The notes below the pieces were generated by a model. That model did not search any database. It saw only the letters and a list, made by a program, of their open reading frames with translations, and was not told where the DNA came from. DNA of 64,000 nt from Rhabditoides inermis (lineage: Eukaryota > Nematoda > Chromadorea > Rhabditida > Rhabditidae), in NCBI GenBank assembly GCA_963966185.1, contig CAWZYM010000387.1, forward strand, positions 237,501 through 301,500. The letters are read 5' to 3'. Every line of letters begins with the position of its first letter. Position 1 is the first letter of the stretch. Below are positions 22,723 to 35,200 of this stretch, piece after piece. A program made the translations under genes and the position numbers.

Positions 22723-25700
22723 ATGTTACTCCTGCTTCTATTCTCACTCGCTGCCGCAAGCCCAGGTGACCTTTATGCCAGCAGTCTTTCCTACCGTAAT
22801 CCGCGCAATGAGCGAGTAAATGATTCAGAGGGCGATGAGTACTATGGCGTGTCTGTGGGTGGGATGGAGCAGCTGACAGCGGGCACGCGAGCGGAAGTCT
22901 TCGTCGCCGACGGAGCCACCCTCGTCTTCAAGAACCTCCTACACCAACCAGCCAAGAGGGGATGTGAGTCAAATGGAGATCTGTCCCTATATAGTTCAAA
23001 CATTTCGTCTTCTAGGCATCGCCGTTCAACTTGGTCCTGCTAAAGAAAGCGACATTGGACGCAAGGTGAATTCACCGTCTATGACGGAAATCATGTTTTT
23101 TTCTCGTACAGGTTGGCGACGGAGTTCTTCTCCCATACGCAGTACCGAATTTCCAATGGGAGGAGATTCGACGAGTCGTCAAAAGACATCGCGCCAGAAG
23201 ACAGTCAGTTTGTTTACTTTTTTTGAAAATCATTATAGAATATAGAATTTTATTGAACTTCTCATTGAGATTCTCATTTTTCACTTTTGTAGTTTCTACT
23301 TCGTTTTATAACATCTTACATTGCAATTTATACGAATACATTATTTTGCAGAGTTGTTGACAACTTAATGGCTCGCTGGCCGAAGAATAATGGTGAGTAA
23401 CGAGACGGAATAATTTGAAGAAAATTCATACAACTTTAGCTGAACTATCTGCTCATCAGGACATTTCTAAGACAAAGTAAGTGTGAAGGGAAGAAAAAAA
23501 GAAACTAACAAAATACTATTTAGCAAGCACGCTCGTCCGCTAGAGACTGTAGAGGAGTATTCAGTGGAGTACGAGGACGATTCGAGAGAGGAGAACCCTC
23601 GGGAGACCACCACTTCCCCACTACTACTCCTGCACACACTCAAGAACAAACAGACAAAGAAACCCGTGAGTAGAGCACATCTGTAACGACAAAAAGGGAA
23701 TAGTGTCACTGTTTTTTTCAGAGCAGCAAGGGCAAGGTAGCAAAGGTCGCAGCTATTGCTCAGGCGCGTGCTTCAAATGTTCAGGTGATCAGGAACATAG
23801 GAAAATTCAGTTTCGAAATAACAAACAACACTATAACAAGTATTTTCTATTTAAAAAACCCTAGCAATCTTCTTGTGTGAATAAGAAAATACAGTAAAAC
23901 AGTAAGACAACATTATTCGAGATCCGTTATTTCTTGTGTGATGAGAAGTTTAAAGGAAGTGTACACTCTGAATTTCGAAGTTGAGTTAGCACCGGGATGT
24001 GAAAATATGTTGAAAATGATGTAGTTTGTTAATGCAACTATGTGTCGGAGATACCTATAGTGGGCCCGCAAATGAGTTCCCATTTTTTCACGAGAGACAT
24101 TAGGGCGGTTAGACAACGATCAGAATCAATTAGATGGTGTTTCCAATTTGACAAAACTTTGCGGAGGTAGCCAGGGTCGAACCCACGAACAGTTGGTTGC
24201 TGAGTGAGAGCGTTACCACTACGCCACCTGGTCATGTGAGACGACCCGCGAATAGAGAAATGAACACCAAAGAAATTCTGCATCACTTCTTGGCATACGG
24301 TGCCAGTTAGAGCACGATTATTTTTTGCACGGAAAATGCTGAGCTAGTTCGAAATATATAAGTCGGTGAAAAATTCTGTTGAACATTGAAAATTGGCACC
24401 AATTTCTGCATTTTGATACATTTTGCGCTCAATTTTCACCAACTTGCAGACGTTTTCAGCAAACAGTTGTATTGACAAAACTGAGTCGTTTTTAACATAT
24501 TTTCACATCCCGGTGCTAACTCAACTTCGGAATTCAGAGTGTACACTCCCTTTAAAGGTAGTGTACCCTCTGACCGCATGACTTCAAATTTGCAATTTGT
24601 GTTGTTTATTTGTTCAATCTCATTAATAAAAACATAATTGGTCAATATACTATCCCTTGAAAATATCTTTAACCTTATGCAAATAAGCTTTTAACGTGAA
24701 AGAAACAAGAAAACTTCGATTTTATGAAAATTTGACAAATATGTTTAATATTGTTAATGTACATTTTTCTAAGTATATTTTGATTTTTGAATGTGAATTG
24801 AACATCAAAAACAAACCACAAAACCATTAGAACGCATTTTGCGTGCGAAACAAACGAATCACTCCGGTCAGTTGGGTGATGTAACCGCAGTTGGTGAACA
24901 TAAGTTTGCGGGCGTGGTTAAAACTGCTTACATTTTCCGGTAAATGTCAAACATTTAAAAAAAATTTATTTAAAAAAATATGTAATTTCTGAAATTTCAA
25001 CTATCATGTTATGGAATTATAACTAACAAATAATGAGCAATAAACTGGTAACAACAACTCATGCAATCAGAATCAGAGGGTACACTACCTTTAAAGAAGA
25101 ACTCCGGGGAAAGAGTTATCTGGGCTCGATGAGGTCAAACTATGTGCGCTCTAATCAATCTTTTGGCGCGAAAATGGGTGAACGAGAAGTAATTGATAGA
25201 AATCAACAAAACACGAGACTGATCGGCCGTTTGAACTGGCGAAAGTAGGCGGAGCTACAGCTACCAGCTGAGGCCGCCCGTTTTTGGATATTTCGTTTGT
25301 CACGCGGAATCGGATTGATAAATTCATTATGCAATTTTTTTAAACTTCCAAAATTTTGACTATCATATTCATGATCGCGAACCATGATTTTCCCTAGTCC
25401 CCGGGCACTCTAGTTTTCCCCAGAGTTCTTCTTTAAATTTGAAGATATGTGATGTTTAGAAAACTAGAGATCGCTTCATTTAGGTTCGCAATGCCGCTCT
25501 GATTCTGCGTAGTCCTCATAATTTGCGAGAGGCAGGAGACAGACAGCATCCGGTTAGTAGTATAAAACATCAACATGACAACGTGTCTACAATTGCATGC
25601 ATTTGTATTACAGACCACCTCTTCTGCGGCGCCGGTGGCCACGCGCTCCCAGCCATTCGAGTTCCTCTCAGCGGCACACTCACACATGCTCAGCGAGCAG

Positions 25701-26699
25701 CACGAGAAGAAACGGGTAGCCACTCCAGCTACCACAGCCACAACCAGCACTCGCCGCGCCGTTGACATATCGTCCGAGCCGATCACCCTGTCCACTCTGC
25801 TCCCCACCACTCCCCTCGGCCACCACAACCACAGAACACCCAACTCCATCGAGACCTACTTCGGACATGTGAGACTAAATAAAAAAAGCTTACATTATCT
25901 CGTAAAGCTACATGTATGAGTTTTCAGCAACTTCCGGATGTGGTGGATTTTGAAGAGAACCGCTTCTCCCTACCGACTGGTGAGTTCATTGTATTTATTA
26001 ATAAACAAATATACAAACAAGATCTTATTCTGTTTTTTTGTGACAAATACTGATACAACGAAATTAGAGTGTATATCTTTTTGTTCAGGTTTCCAATCTG
26101 CTGCGGCGTTCCAGCTGTTGAATGGAGGAGAGCTGACTGACTACAAGTGGCTCGCCCTATACGATCAGTGCGAAAAGGTGATTGGAATACTTTTTATCAC
26201 ACGCATTTAGTACACATGTACGCGATGATAATAGCCATATATAAATTTCAGAAATCCTACAAGGTGATGGATCTTGTTGGCATGGATCCGCCCCGGGAGG
26301 AGAACATTGGCAGAATGGAGGGATCCAAGAAGTGGTTTTTTTTTCTGAAACGTAAAACGAGTGGATTTTCAGCATCAGCTCGTCGAATGCTCGCATTCTC
26401 AACTGCAACACTATTCTCATCCCGGATCTGTGGTACGAGCCGGATAGGAGCAAGCCGAGTGAGTCTCTCTCCATCTCCCCTCTCACACACAACAAAGTCT
26501 TCTTTTTAGATACGTTCGTATACGCTGGCGCTGGCGCGATTCCGTATAGAGTGGAAATCCAGAAGAGAGCAAAGGTCGTGGGATACAGGATGTGAGTGGT
26601 GACGAGCACTGAGTGAGAAGATACACTTCCTCATTCTCTCTCCCCCAGCCTTTCATCTCTCGGCCTTTCTCTCTCTTTCTCTTTCTCTTTCTCTTTCTC

Positions 26700-26747
<48 letters not shown>

Positions 26748-26961
26748 CGTCTCTCCAGCCTCTCTTCTTCCAAGCCACTTGCCTGATTGCAGTGACGAGC
26801 CTCTGGACCACAGCAAGGGCGAAGACGTGATGATCCGTCTGCCATCCAAGTTCCGCACCTTCGACATTGACTTTGTGGCCATCTACTCGGAAGATGACAG
26901 CAAGTTCCTCGCATGGCTCCGCATTCCTCCACTCCTCGTCCCACCCTGCACAGAGTCATAA
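22723..26961 (+). CDS. secreted DM13-domain protein, multi-exon
   Basis: The start at 22723 gives a signal peptide, MLLLLLFSLAAASPG. Early exons encode GMEQLTAGTRAEVFVADG, ATLVFKNLLHQPAKRG, IAVQLGPAKESDIGRK and VGDGVLLPYAVPNF. A Ser/Thr/basic linker follows, then LPDVVDFEENRFSLPT and ELTDYKWLALYDQCEK. A second copy reads ILIPDLWYEP, FVYAGAGAIPYRVEI, DVMIRLPSKFRTFDIDFVAI and KFLAWLRIP, ending PPCTES before the stop at 26959-26961. The pattern 'interaction strand - Tyr - F.y.G.G - dv...LP - diD.laVy - IP' is that of DM13 domains, found in extracellular proteins such as Drosophila Skeletor and proposed to be redox-active. I see two diverged DM13 units. The cysteines are few, so electron-transfer function is doubtful. 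Intron 23785-25613 carries stacked MITEs. Individual exon edges are approximate. Confidence 0.75.
23950..24555. mobile_element. MITE A, TTAA-flanked
   Basis: Bounded by TTTAAA at 23949-23954 and 24551-24556. The terminal inverted repeats are about 60 bp: GGAAGTGTACACTCTGAATT inward from the left, and GGGAGTGTACACTCTGAATT as the complement from the right. They continue through GTTAGCACCGGGATGTGAAA. A tRNA-derived SINE lies inside. Intronic, noncoding. Confidence 0.8.
24056..24240 (-). mobile_element. tRNA-derived SINE, copy 1
   Basis: On the minus strand the head CCAGGTGGCGTAGTGGTAAC (A box) and GTGGGTTCGACCCTGGC (B box) is followed by a body ending CCCTAATGTCTCTCGTGAAA and then GGGCCCACTATA. 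A second copy of the same body lies at 46076-46261. Confidence 0.75.
24552..25094. mobile_element. MITE B, TTAA-flanked
   Basis: Shares its left TTTAAA with MITE A and ends at TTTAAA 25090-25095. Terminal inverted repeats GGTAGTGTACCCTCTGA are perfect for 17 bp, with further weak pairing including GCATGA. AT-rich interior, noncoding. Confidence 0.8.
25091..25436. mobile_element. MITE C, TTAA-flanked
   Basis: Shares its left TTTAAA with MITE B and ends at TTTAAA 25432-25437. Terminal inverted repeats are GAAGAACTCCGGGGAAA (left) and GAAGAACTCTGGGGAAA (right complement). Different family from A and B by sequence, same target. Confidence 0.75.
26661..26742. repeat. (CTTT)n/(CT)n microsatellite
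   Basis: A pyrimidine tract in the last intron of the DM13 gene, just before the exon carrying DCSDEPLDHSKGED. Antisense translations give only Arg-Glu-Lys runs. Confidence 0.9.
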
Positions 26962-27949
26962 GTCTAACGAGTTTTCATCATTTTCTAACTTTGTACCAAA
27001 CACAGTTTCAAGGTTATGTTTCTGTTAGATTCACATCTCATAGTCCAATTCTAATCAAGATATATACACATGAGAACTGAATAGCCAAATAACATCGTAA
27101 TAACCTAATAATCACCCATCACCCATCTGTTCACCCGCCTTTGAGCTAATTCATTTATGTCAATAGATATCCCTAATAAATGCAATTGATGACAGACCGA
27201 GATTTTTACGCGGAAATGAGAGAAAATATTTATTGTGATGCGTATATCGCTGTGCGTCCAAGACATACCTAAGTGTTGTTGGAGGTTGGAGGAATGCAAA
27301 ACACGATGGCCTGTGAACGTCACTACGGTCATGACAACATTTCACATGCCCGTAACAAACGGTCACAAACCTCCGGGCAATGCTCAAAGAACAATATATA
27401 AAACGAAATGAGTTTCAATTCGTAGAAATGTGATGAATGTAGTAGCGACAGTGCATGGCGATCGACCGCATTCTTCTGACCGCGCTTGTACTTTCCCCCC
27501 TCGGTCGCTCGCTCCAGCCGGATTACTGTGTTTGACTGTGGACTTACGGTATGGCGGCGCGGCGAGAGAGCGCGGGAGGGGAAGAAGCGCAGCAGCGACG
27601 CGTACTAATGAGAAACCTGCGCGGCCAGCACGGACGCCAAACATTGCAACTCGCCACCCACCCGCCCATCACTGCCCCCATTCAAACTCGATACAGCCAA
27701 CACTTCACACATAGAATCTTTATCTCTCGGATCTCGTTGGTCACACATACTGTTCATCGACGGAGGAGCTGTTCGGGGGAAGGGAGGGGAGAGGAGGGGG
27801 GGGGGGGTGGGGGATGACTGGCTGTATATGACGGGGTGCAGTGAAGCAAAGGCGAAGAGGAGCGAGGGGTGAGCGAGAGGGGGCGCGCATGCAGCGCCTC
27901 CACGACGCAGGCGGCGGCGCGCTCACGACTCGCTGCGAAGGGCGAGTCC
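26962..27949. other. intergenic, DM13 gene to neuropeptide gene
   Basis: 3' flanks of two converging genes. It contains a poly-G run near 27797-27815. No supported exon; open frames here are short and lack splice or family support. Confidence 0.5.
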
Positions 27950-28477
27950 CTATTTGCGGCCGGACGGGATGAAGTGGAAGTTGTCGCCGCCGGTGGGAGA
28001 CGCCATGTACTCAGCCAGTGACAGACCCATGCTCGCTGAAACAACACGTCACATCATCAAGCAGCTCCCCGAACTACCCATGTCTCTCCCATGCACTCTC
28101 AATGCGTGATGCGCTTCCATTGTCGGGTTAGTGTTTACTCCGATCGAATCATTTTCTCGCTGCGTCTAATTGCGACTATTCACGCGAGATCCATCAGGAA
28201 GTTGTAGAGAAATCACTACCCCTATGAGAGATCTCACAAAAAAGAGTCCTATCACAGTCCCGAAAATAGACAAAACGTAAGGCACTCACGACTCCTCTTA
28301 GACTTGAGAAGCACTGTCCGGTAAACCCTGCCGAGAACGGCGTCCATGTTGTCCTCCTGAAACGAACAGGGATGAGAGTGATTGGGGCGAAACGAGGCGA
28401 GAGCGACTCACTTCTCCTGCCCAGGCGAAGGCGCAGGCGAGAAGAGCGGCGAGGACTGCGAGGACGAAGAGCTTCAT
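27950..28477 (-). CDS. neuropeptide-like precursor, 72 aa, 3 exons
   Basis: Exons 28477-28412, 28356-28290 and 28035-27950 join in frame. The product starts MKLFVLAVLAALLACAFAWA (signal peptide), then an acidic spacer DNMDAVLGRVYRTVLLKS and the dibasic site KR. The mature peptide begins SPSMGLSLAEYMASP and finishes DNFHFIPS followed by GRK at the very C-terminus. KR before and GRK after are convertase and amidation signals, so the predicted product is one C-terminally amidated peptide of 26 residues with no cysteine. From memory, which I cannot verify here, the peptide closely resembles the conserved nematode NLP-49-type peptide. It would be released from neurons or gland cells and act on a GPCR. 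A TATA-like box lies upstream (28693-28700). Confidence 0.85.
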
Positions 28478-28692
28478 GAGTGACACGGAGAGAGTGGTTA
28501 CCTGCAACGCTCTTCCATCACACAACTCAACCACCCAAACACGCTCATCAACGACCGCGAAAAAGAGAAGCGAACGAGGGAGCAGTCGAGGGAGGCGACT
28601 TAAAAGAGATGAAGATGGAAAAAGGGGGTGGACGAGTGGAGGATGCATGTACAGGCTGTGACTACTGTGTCTTCGGGGCGGGGAGTGGGAGT

Positions 28693-28700
28693 CTTATAAG
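28693..28700 (-). promoter_or_regulatory. TATA-like box upstream of the neuropeptide gene
   Basis: CTTATAAG lies about 215 bp upstream of the start codon on the minus strand. The distance would need a long 5' leader or an upstream exon. Confidence 0.3.
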
Positions 28701-29220
28701 GGAGGCGCGGGTCGAGCGCTGCCAGAGGGCGCTCTAATCAGCACGCAGATGGGACTCCATTGTGCCGCGTTGACGCAGCCCTCCCCAGCCTAACGCATTT
28801 ATTCATCCACAATTAATACAAAACACATAGGGTCTGATGAGTGTTTCCGCTACTGGAGATGACGTGCTACAGAGGAAGATACAGATGAGAGTGAGAGCCG
28901 AGCGCGTCGAACACGCACGACTCCCTGCAACGTCTCTTTCTAAATTCAATTTTCTCTTGCATTTTATTCTTCACATGGAATAGCAATTACCGATTAGATT
29001 ATTCAATGCGCGCTGACGGCCATTAATGATAATGTCAGTCAACTGCCAGTTTTTTATTATCCAGCTGTTCTGTGATCATAAACTTATGCTTACGCGCGAC
29101 GCAAAATTGAATCACGATCTTTTCACCACGTATTTTTCAGGTGTTTGATTTTGATGTGTAATATGTGTTATGACGGGAGAGGAAAAGATATGGAGAAGCC
29201 ACAAACACCACAGAAAGGAC
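28701..29220. other. intergenic between divergent neuropeptide and mucin genes
   Basis: Shared upstream region of two divergent genes, GC-rich near 28700 and AT-rich after 28930. No exon or repeat family recognised. Confidence 0.5.
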
Positions 29221-29228
29221 TATATAAA
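29221..29228 (+). promoter_or_regulatory. TATA box of the giant mucin gene
   Basis: TATATAAA lies 35 bp before the proposed ATG, leaving a very short leader. The two paralogous genes show similar TATA-ATG distances. Confidence 0.6.
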
Positions 29229-29262
29229 CATATCACGCATCCGTAACGACATTTATACAGGC

Positions 29263-32200
29263 ATGCAGTTGTTACTGTTTGGTCTGCTTGGAATCGCAGC
29301 TGCCCACGGAGCTCGCTATTGGAACCGAGACTACTACGGCAACTATCCATCCAACTATCCTTCTAACCAATATCCGCCGGCACCGGCATACTATCCTCCC
29401 CATACCTATGGATACCCAGAACCTCTCGATGACTCCACGCGTACGTCACCATCGAATTACTTGAATGGAACAATTTTTTAGAAAAATGTCATCGCATTCA
29501 AAAAGCTCCGTGCAACGGTAATTTGATCTGTGCACCAGTCATGGTGAAGTGAATAACCTTCTTTAAAAATTATTTAATAAGTATTCTGACAGGGCGAAAA
29601 AATATCATCGTCGAGCGAGGCATGTTTCGAAAAGAAAGTATAATGTTGCTTGCAAAGGAAAACTACCTGAAGGACAAGTACTAGAAAATATCGATGCATT
29701 ATAATTGTACAATATTTTAGATATGGGCATTGATTACAGAAAAAAATGAAATACTTGTGAAATCTAAAATTTTGAATCATGAAATAAAATGCAAAAAAGG
29801 GAGAACGTGAGTAGTTGTCAAAATTTAAAAATAATAATTTATTTGAAGGTACTCCGCATTGAATATATTATCAAAACTCACCACCTTTCAAAAACTTATA
29901 TGTGTTGCTGTGAATTCGAGTGGAATCCCGATCAGCAAAGAATCAACAACTACAACATCAACGACAACAACAACAACTACCACTCCGAATACGACCACAA
30001 CGGAAGACTCATCTAGCACCACAACTGCTGAGATCACGACAATCACGACTGAGGAGTCGTCTAGCACCACCACTGCCGAGCCCACAACGGGAACGACTGA
30101 GGGATCGTCTAGCACCACCACTGCCGAGCCCAACACGGGAACGACTGAGGAGTCGTCTAGCACCACCACTGCCGAGCCCACAACGGGAACGACTGAGGGA
30201 TCGTCTAGCACCACCACTGCCGAGCCCACAACGGGAACGACTGAGGGATCGTCTAGCACCACCACTGCCGAGCCCACAACGGGAACGACTAAGGAGTCGT
30301 CTAGCACCAACACTGCCGAGCCCACAACGGGAACGACTGAGGAGTCGTCTAGCACCACCACTGCCGAGCCCAACACGGGAACGACTGAGGAGTCGTCTAG
30401 CACCACCACTGCCGAGCCCACAACGGGAACGACTGAGGGATCGTCTAGCACCACCACTGCCGAGCCCACAACGGGAACGACTAAGGAGTCGTCTAGCACC
30501 AACACTGCCGAGCCCACAACGGGAACGACTGAGGAGTCGTCTAGCACCACCACTGCCGAGCCCACAACGGGAACGACTGAGGAGTCGTCTAGCACCACCA
30601 CTGCCGAGCCCACAACGGGAACGACTGAGGGATCGTCTAGCACCACCACTGCAGAGCCCACAACGGGAACGACTGAGGAGTCGTCTAGCACCACCACTGC
30701 CGAGCCCACAACGGGAACGACTGAGGGATCGTCTAGCACCACCACTGCCGAGCCCAACACGGGAACGACTGAGGAGTCGTCTAGCACCACCACTGCCGAG
30801 CCCACAACGGGAACGACTGAGGGATCGTCTAGCACCACCACTGCCGAGCCCACAACGGGAACGACTAAGGAGTCGTCTAGCACCAACACTGCCGAGCCCA
30901 CAACGGGAACGACTGAGGAGTCGTCTAGCACCACCACTGCCGAGCCCACAACGGGAACGACTGAGGAGTCGTCTAGCACCACCACTGCCGAGCCCACAAC
31001 GGGAACGACTGAGGGATCGTCTAGCACCACCACTGCAGAGCCCACAACGGGAACGACTGAGGGATCGTCTAGCACCACCACTGCCGAGCCCACAACGGGA
31101 ACGACTGAGGGATCGTCTAGCACCACCACTGTAGAGCCCACAATGGGAACGACTGAGGGGTCGTCTAGCACCACCACTGTAGAGGCCACAACGGGAACGA
31201 CTGAGGAGTCGTCTAGCACCACCACTGCCGAGCCCACAACGGCAACGACTGAGGAGTCGTCTAGCACCACCACTGCCGCGCCCACAACGGGAACGACTGA
31301 AGGGTCGTCTAGCACCACCACTGTAGAGCCCACAACGGGAACGACTGAGGGGTCGTCTAGCACCACCACTGCCGCGCCCACAACGAGAACAACTAAGGAG
31401 TCGTCTAGCACCACCACTGCAGAGCCCACTACGAGAACGACTGAGGGATCGTCTAGCACCACCACTGCTGAGCCCACAACGGGAACGACTGAGGAGTCGT
31501 CTAGCACGACCACTGCCGCGCCCACAACGGGAACGATGGGAGAGTCGTCTAGCACCACCACTGTGGAGCCCACAACGGGAACGACTGAGGGATCGTCTAG
31601 CACCACCACTGTAGAGCCCACAACGGGAACGACTGAGGGATCGTCTAGCACCACCACTGCTAAGCTCACAACGGGAACCACTGAGGAGTCGTCTAGCACC
31701 ACCACTGCCGCGCCCACAACGGGAACGATGGAAGAGTCGTCTAGCACCACCACTGTAGAGCCCACAACGGGAACGACTGAGAAGTCGTCTAGCACCACCA
31801 CTGCCGCGCCCACAACGGGAACAACTAAGGAGTCGTCTAGCACCACCACTGCCGCGCCCACAACGGGAACAACTAAGGAGTCGTCTAGCACCACCACTGC
31901 AGAGCCCACTACGAGAACGACTGAGGGATCGTCTAGCACCACCACTGCTGAGCTCACAACGGGAACGACTGAGGAGTCGTCCAGCACCACCACTGCCGCG
32001 CACACAACGGGAACGATGGAGGAGTCGTCTAGCACCACCACTGTAGAGCCCACAACGGGAACGACTGAGGGGTCGTCTAGCACCACCACTGCCGCGCCCA
32101 CAACGGGAACGATGGAGGAGTCGTCTAGCACCACCACTGCCGCGCCCACAACGGGAACGATGGAGGAGTCGTCTAGCACCACCACTGTAGAGCCCACAAC

Positions 32201-35200
32201 GGGAACGACTGAGGAATCGTCTAGCACCACCACTGCCGAGCCCACAACGGAAACGACTGAGGAGTCGTCTAGCACCACGACTGCGAAGCCCACAACGGAA
32301 ACGACTGAGGAGTCGTCTAGCACCGCCACTGCCGAGCCCACAACGGGAACGACTGAGGAGTCGTCTAGCACCACCACTGTAGAGCCCACAACGGGAACGA
32401 CTGAGGAGTTGTCTAGCACCACCACTGCCGAGCCCACAACGGGAACGACTGAGGAGTCGTCTAGCACCACCACTGCCGAACCCACAACGGAAACGACTGA
32501 GGAGTCGTCTAGCACTACCACTGCCGAGCCCACAACGGGAACGACTGAGGAGTCGTCTAGCACCACCACTGCCGAGCCCACAACGGGATCGACTGAAGAG
32601 TCGTCTAGCACCACCACTGCCGAGCCCACAACGGGAACGACTGATGAGTCGTCTAGCACCACCACTGCCGAGCCCACAACGGGAACGACTGAGGAGTCGT
32701 CTAGCACCACCACTGCCGAGCCCACAACGGGAACGACTGAGGGGTCGTCTAGCACCACCACTGCCAAGCCCACAAGGGGAACGAGTGATGAGTCGTCTAG
32801 CACCACCACTGCCGAGCCCACAACGGGAACGACTGAGGAGTCGTCTAGCACCACCACTGCCGAGCCCACAACGGGAACGACTGATGAGTCGTCTAGCACC
32901 ACCACTGCCGAGCCCACAACGGGAACGACTGAGGAGTCGTCTAGCACCACCACTGCCGAGCCCACAACGGGAACGACTGAGGAGTCGTCTAGCACCACCA
33001 CTGCCGAGCCTACAACGGGAACGACTGATGAGTCGTCTAGCACCACCACTGCCGAGCCCACAACGGGAACGACTGAAGAGTCGTCTAGCACCACCACTGC
33101 CGAGCCCACAACGGGAACGACTGAGAAGTCGTCTAGCACCACCACTGTAGAGCCCACAACGGGAACGACTGAGGAGTCGTCTAGCACCACCACTGCCGAA
33201 CCCACAACGGAAACGACTGAGGAGTCGTCTAGCACTACCACTGCCGAGCCCACAACGGGAACGACTGAGGAGTCGTCTAGCACCACCACTGCCGAGCCCA
33301 CAACGGGATCGACTGAAGAGTCGTCTAGCACCACCACTGCCGAGCCCACAACGGGAACGACTGATGAGTCGTCTAGCACCACCACTGCCGAGCCCACAAC
33401 GGGAACGACTGAGGAGTCGTCTAGCACCACCACTGCCGAGCCCACAACGGGAACGACTGAGGGGTCGTCTAGCACCACCACTGCCAAGCCCACAAGGGGA
33501 ACGAGTGATGAGTCGTCTAGCACCACCACTGCCGAGCCCACAACGGGAACGACTGAGGAGTCGTCTAGCACCACCACTGCCGAGCCCACAACGGGAACGA
33601 CTGATGAGTCGTCTAGCACCACCACTGCCGAGCCCACAACGGGAACGACTGAGGAGTCGTCTAGCACCACCACTGCCGAGCCCACAACGGGAACGACTGA
33701 GGAGTCGTCTAGCACCACCACTGCCGAGCCTACAACGGGAACGACTGATGAGTCGTCTAGCACCACCACTGCCGAGCCCACAACGGGAACGACTGAAGAG
33801 TCGTCTAGCACCACCACTGCCGAGACCACAACGGGAACGACTGAGAAGTCGTCTAGCACCACCACTGTAGAGCCCACAACGAGAACGACTGAGGAGTCGT
33901 CTAGCACCACCACTGCCGAGCCCACAACGGCAACGACTGAGGAGTCGTCTAGCACCACCACTGCCGAGCCCACAACGGAAACGACTGCGAAGTCTTCTAG
34001 CACCACTACTGCCGAGCCCACAACGGGAACGACTGAGGAGTCGTCTAGCACCACCACTGTAGAGCCCACAACGGGAACGACTGAGGGGTCGTCTAGCACC
34101 ACCACTGTAGAGCCCACAACGAGGACGACTGAGGACTCGTCTAGCACCACCACTGCCGAGCCCACAACGGGAACGACTGAGAAGTCGTCTAGCACCACCA
34201 CTGCCGAGCCCACAACGGCAACGACTGGGGAGTCGTCTAGCACCACCACTGCCGAGCCCACAACGGGAACGACTGAGAAGTCGTCTAGCACCACCACTGT
34301 AGAGCCCACAACGGGAACGACTGAGGGGTCGCCTAGCACCACCACTGTAGAGCCCACAACGGGAACGACTGAGGAGTCGTCTAGCACCACCACTGTAGAG
34401 CCCACAACGGGAACGACTGAGGAATCGTCTAGCACCACCACTGCCGAGCCCACAACGGAAACGACTGAGGAGTCGTCTAGCACCACCACTGCGAAGCCAA
34501 CAACGGAAACGACTGAGGAGTCGTCTAGCACCGCCACTGCCGAGCCCACAACGGGAACGACTGAGGAGTCGTCTAGCACCACCACTGTAGAGCCCACAAC
34601 GGGAACGACTGAGGAGTCGTCTAGCACCACCACTGCCGAGCCCACAACGGGAACGACTGAGGAGTCGTCTAGCACCACCACTGCCGAGCCCACTACGAGA
34701 ACGACTGAGGGATCGTCTAGCACCACCACTGCTGAGCTCACAACGGGAACGACTGAGGAGTCGTCCAGCACCACCACTGCCGCGCACACAACGGGAACGA
34801 TGGAGGAGTCGTCTAGCACCACCACTGTAGAGCCCACAACGGGAACGACTGAGGGGTCGTCTAGCACCACCACTGCCGCGCCCACAACGGGAACGATGGA
34901 GGAGTCGTCTAGCACCACCACTGCCGCGCCCACAACGGGAACGATGGAGGAGTCGTCTAGCACCACCACTGTAGAGCCCACAACGGGAACGACTGAGGAA
35001 TCGTCTAGCACCACCACTGCCGAGCCCACAACGGAAACGACTGAGGAGTCGTCTAGCACCACGACTGCGAAGCCCACAACGGAAACGACTGAGGAGTCGT
35101 CTAGCACCGCCACTGCCGAGCCCACAACGGGAACGACTGAGGAGTCGTCTAGCACCACCACTGTAGAGCCCACAACGGGAACGACTGAGGAGTTGTCTAG

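Noticed and set aside
30009..34787. 1,592-residue Arg/Gly/Ser-rich minus-strand frame
   Set aside because: Another stop-free reading of the same 48-bp unit, with no splice or family support.
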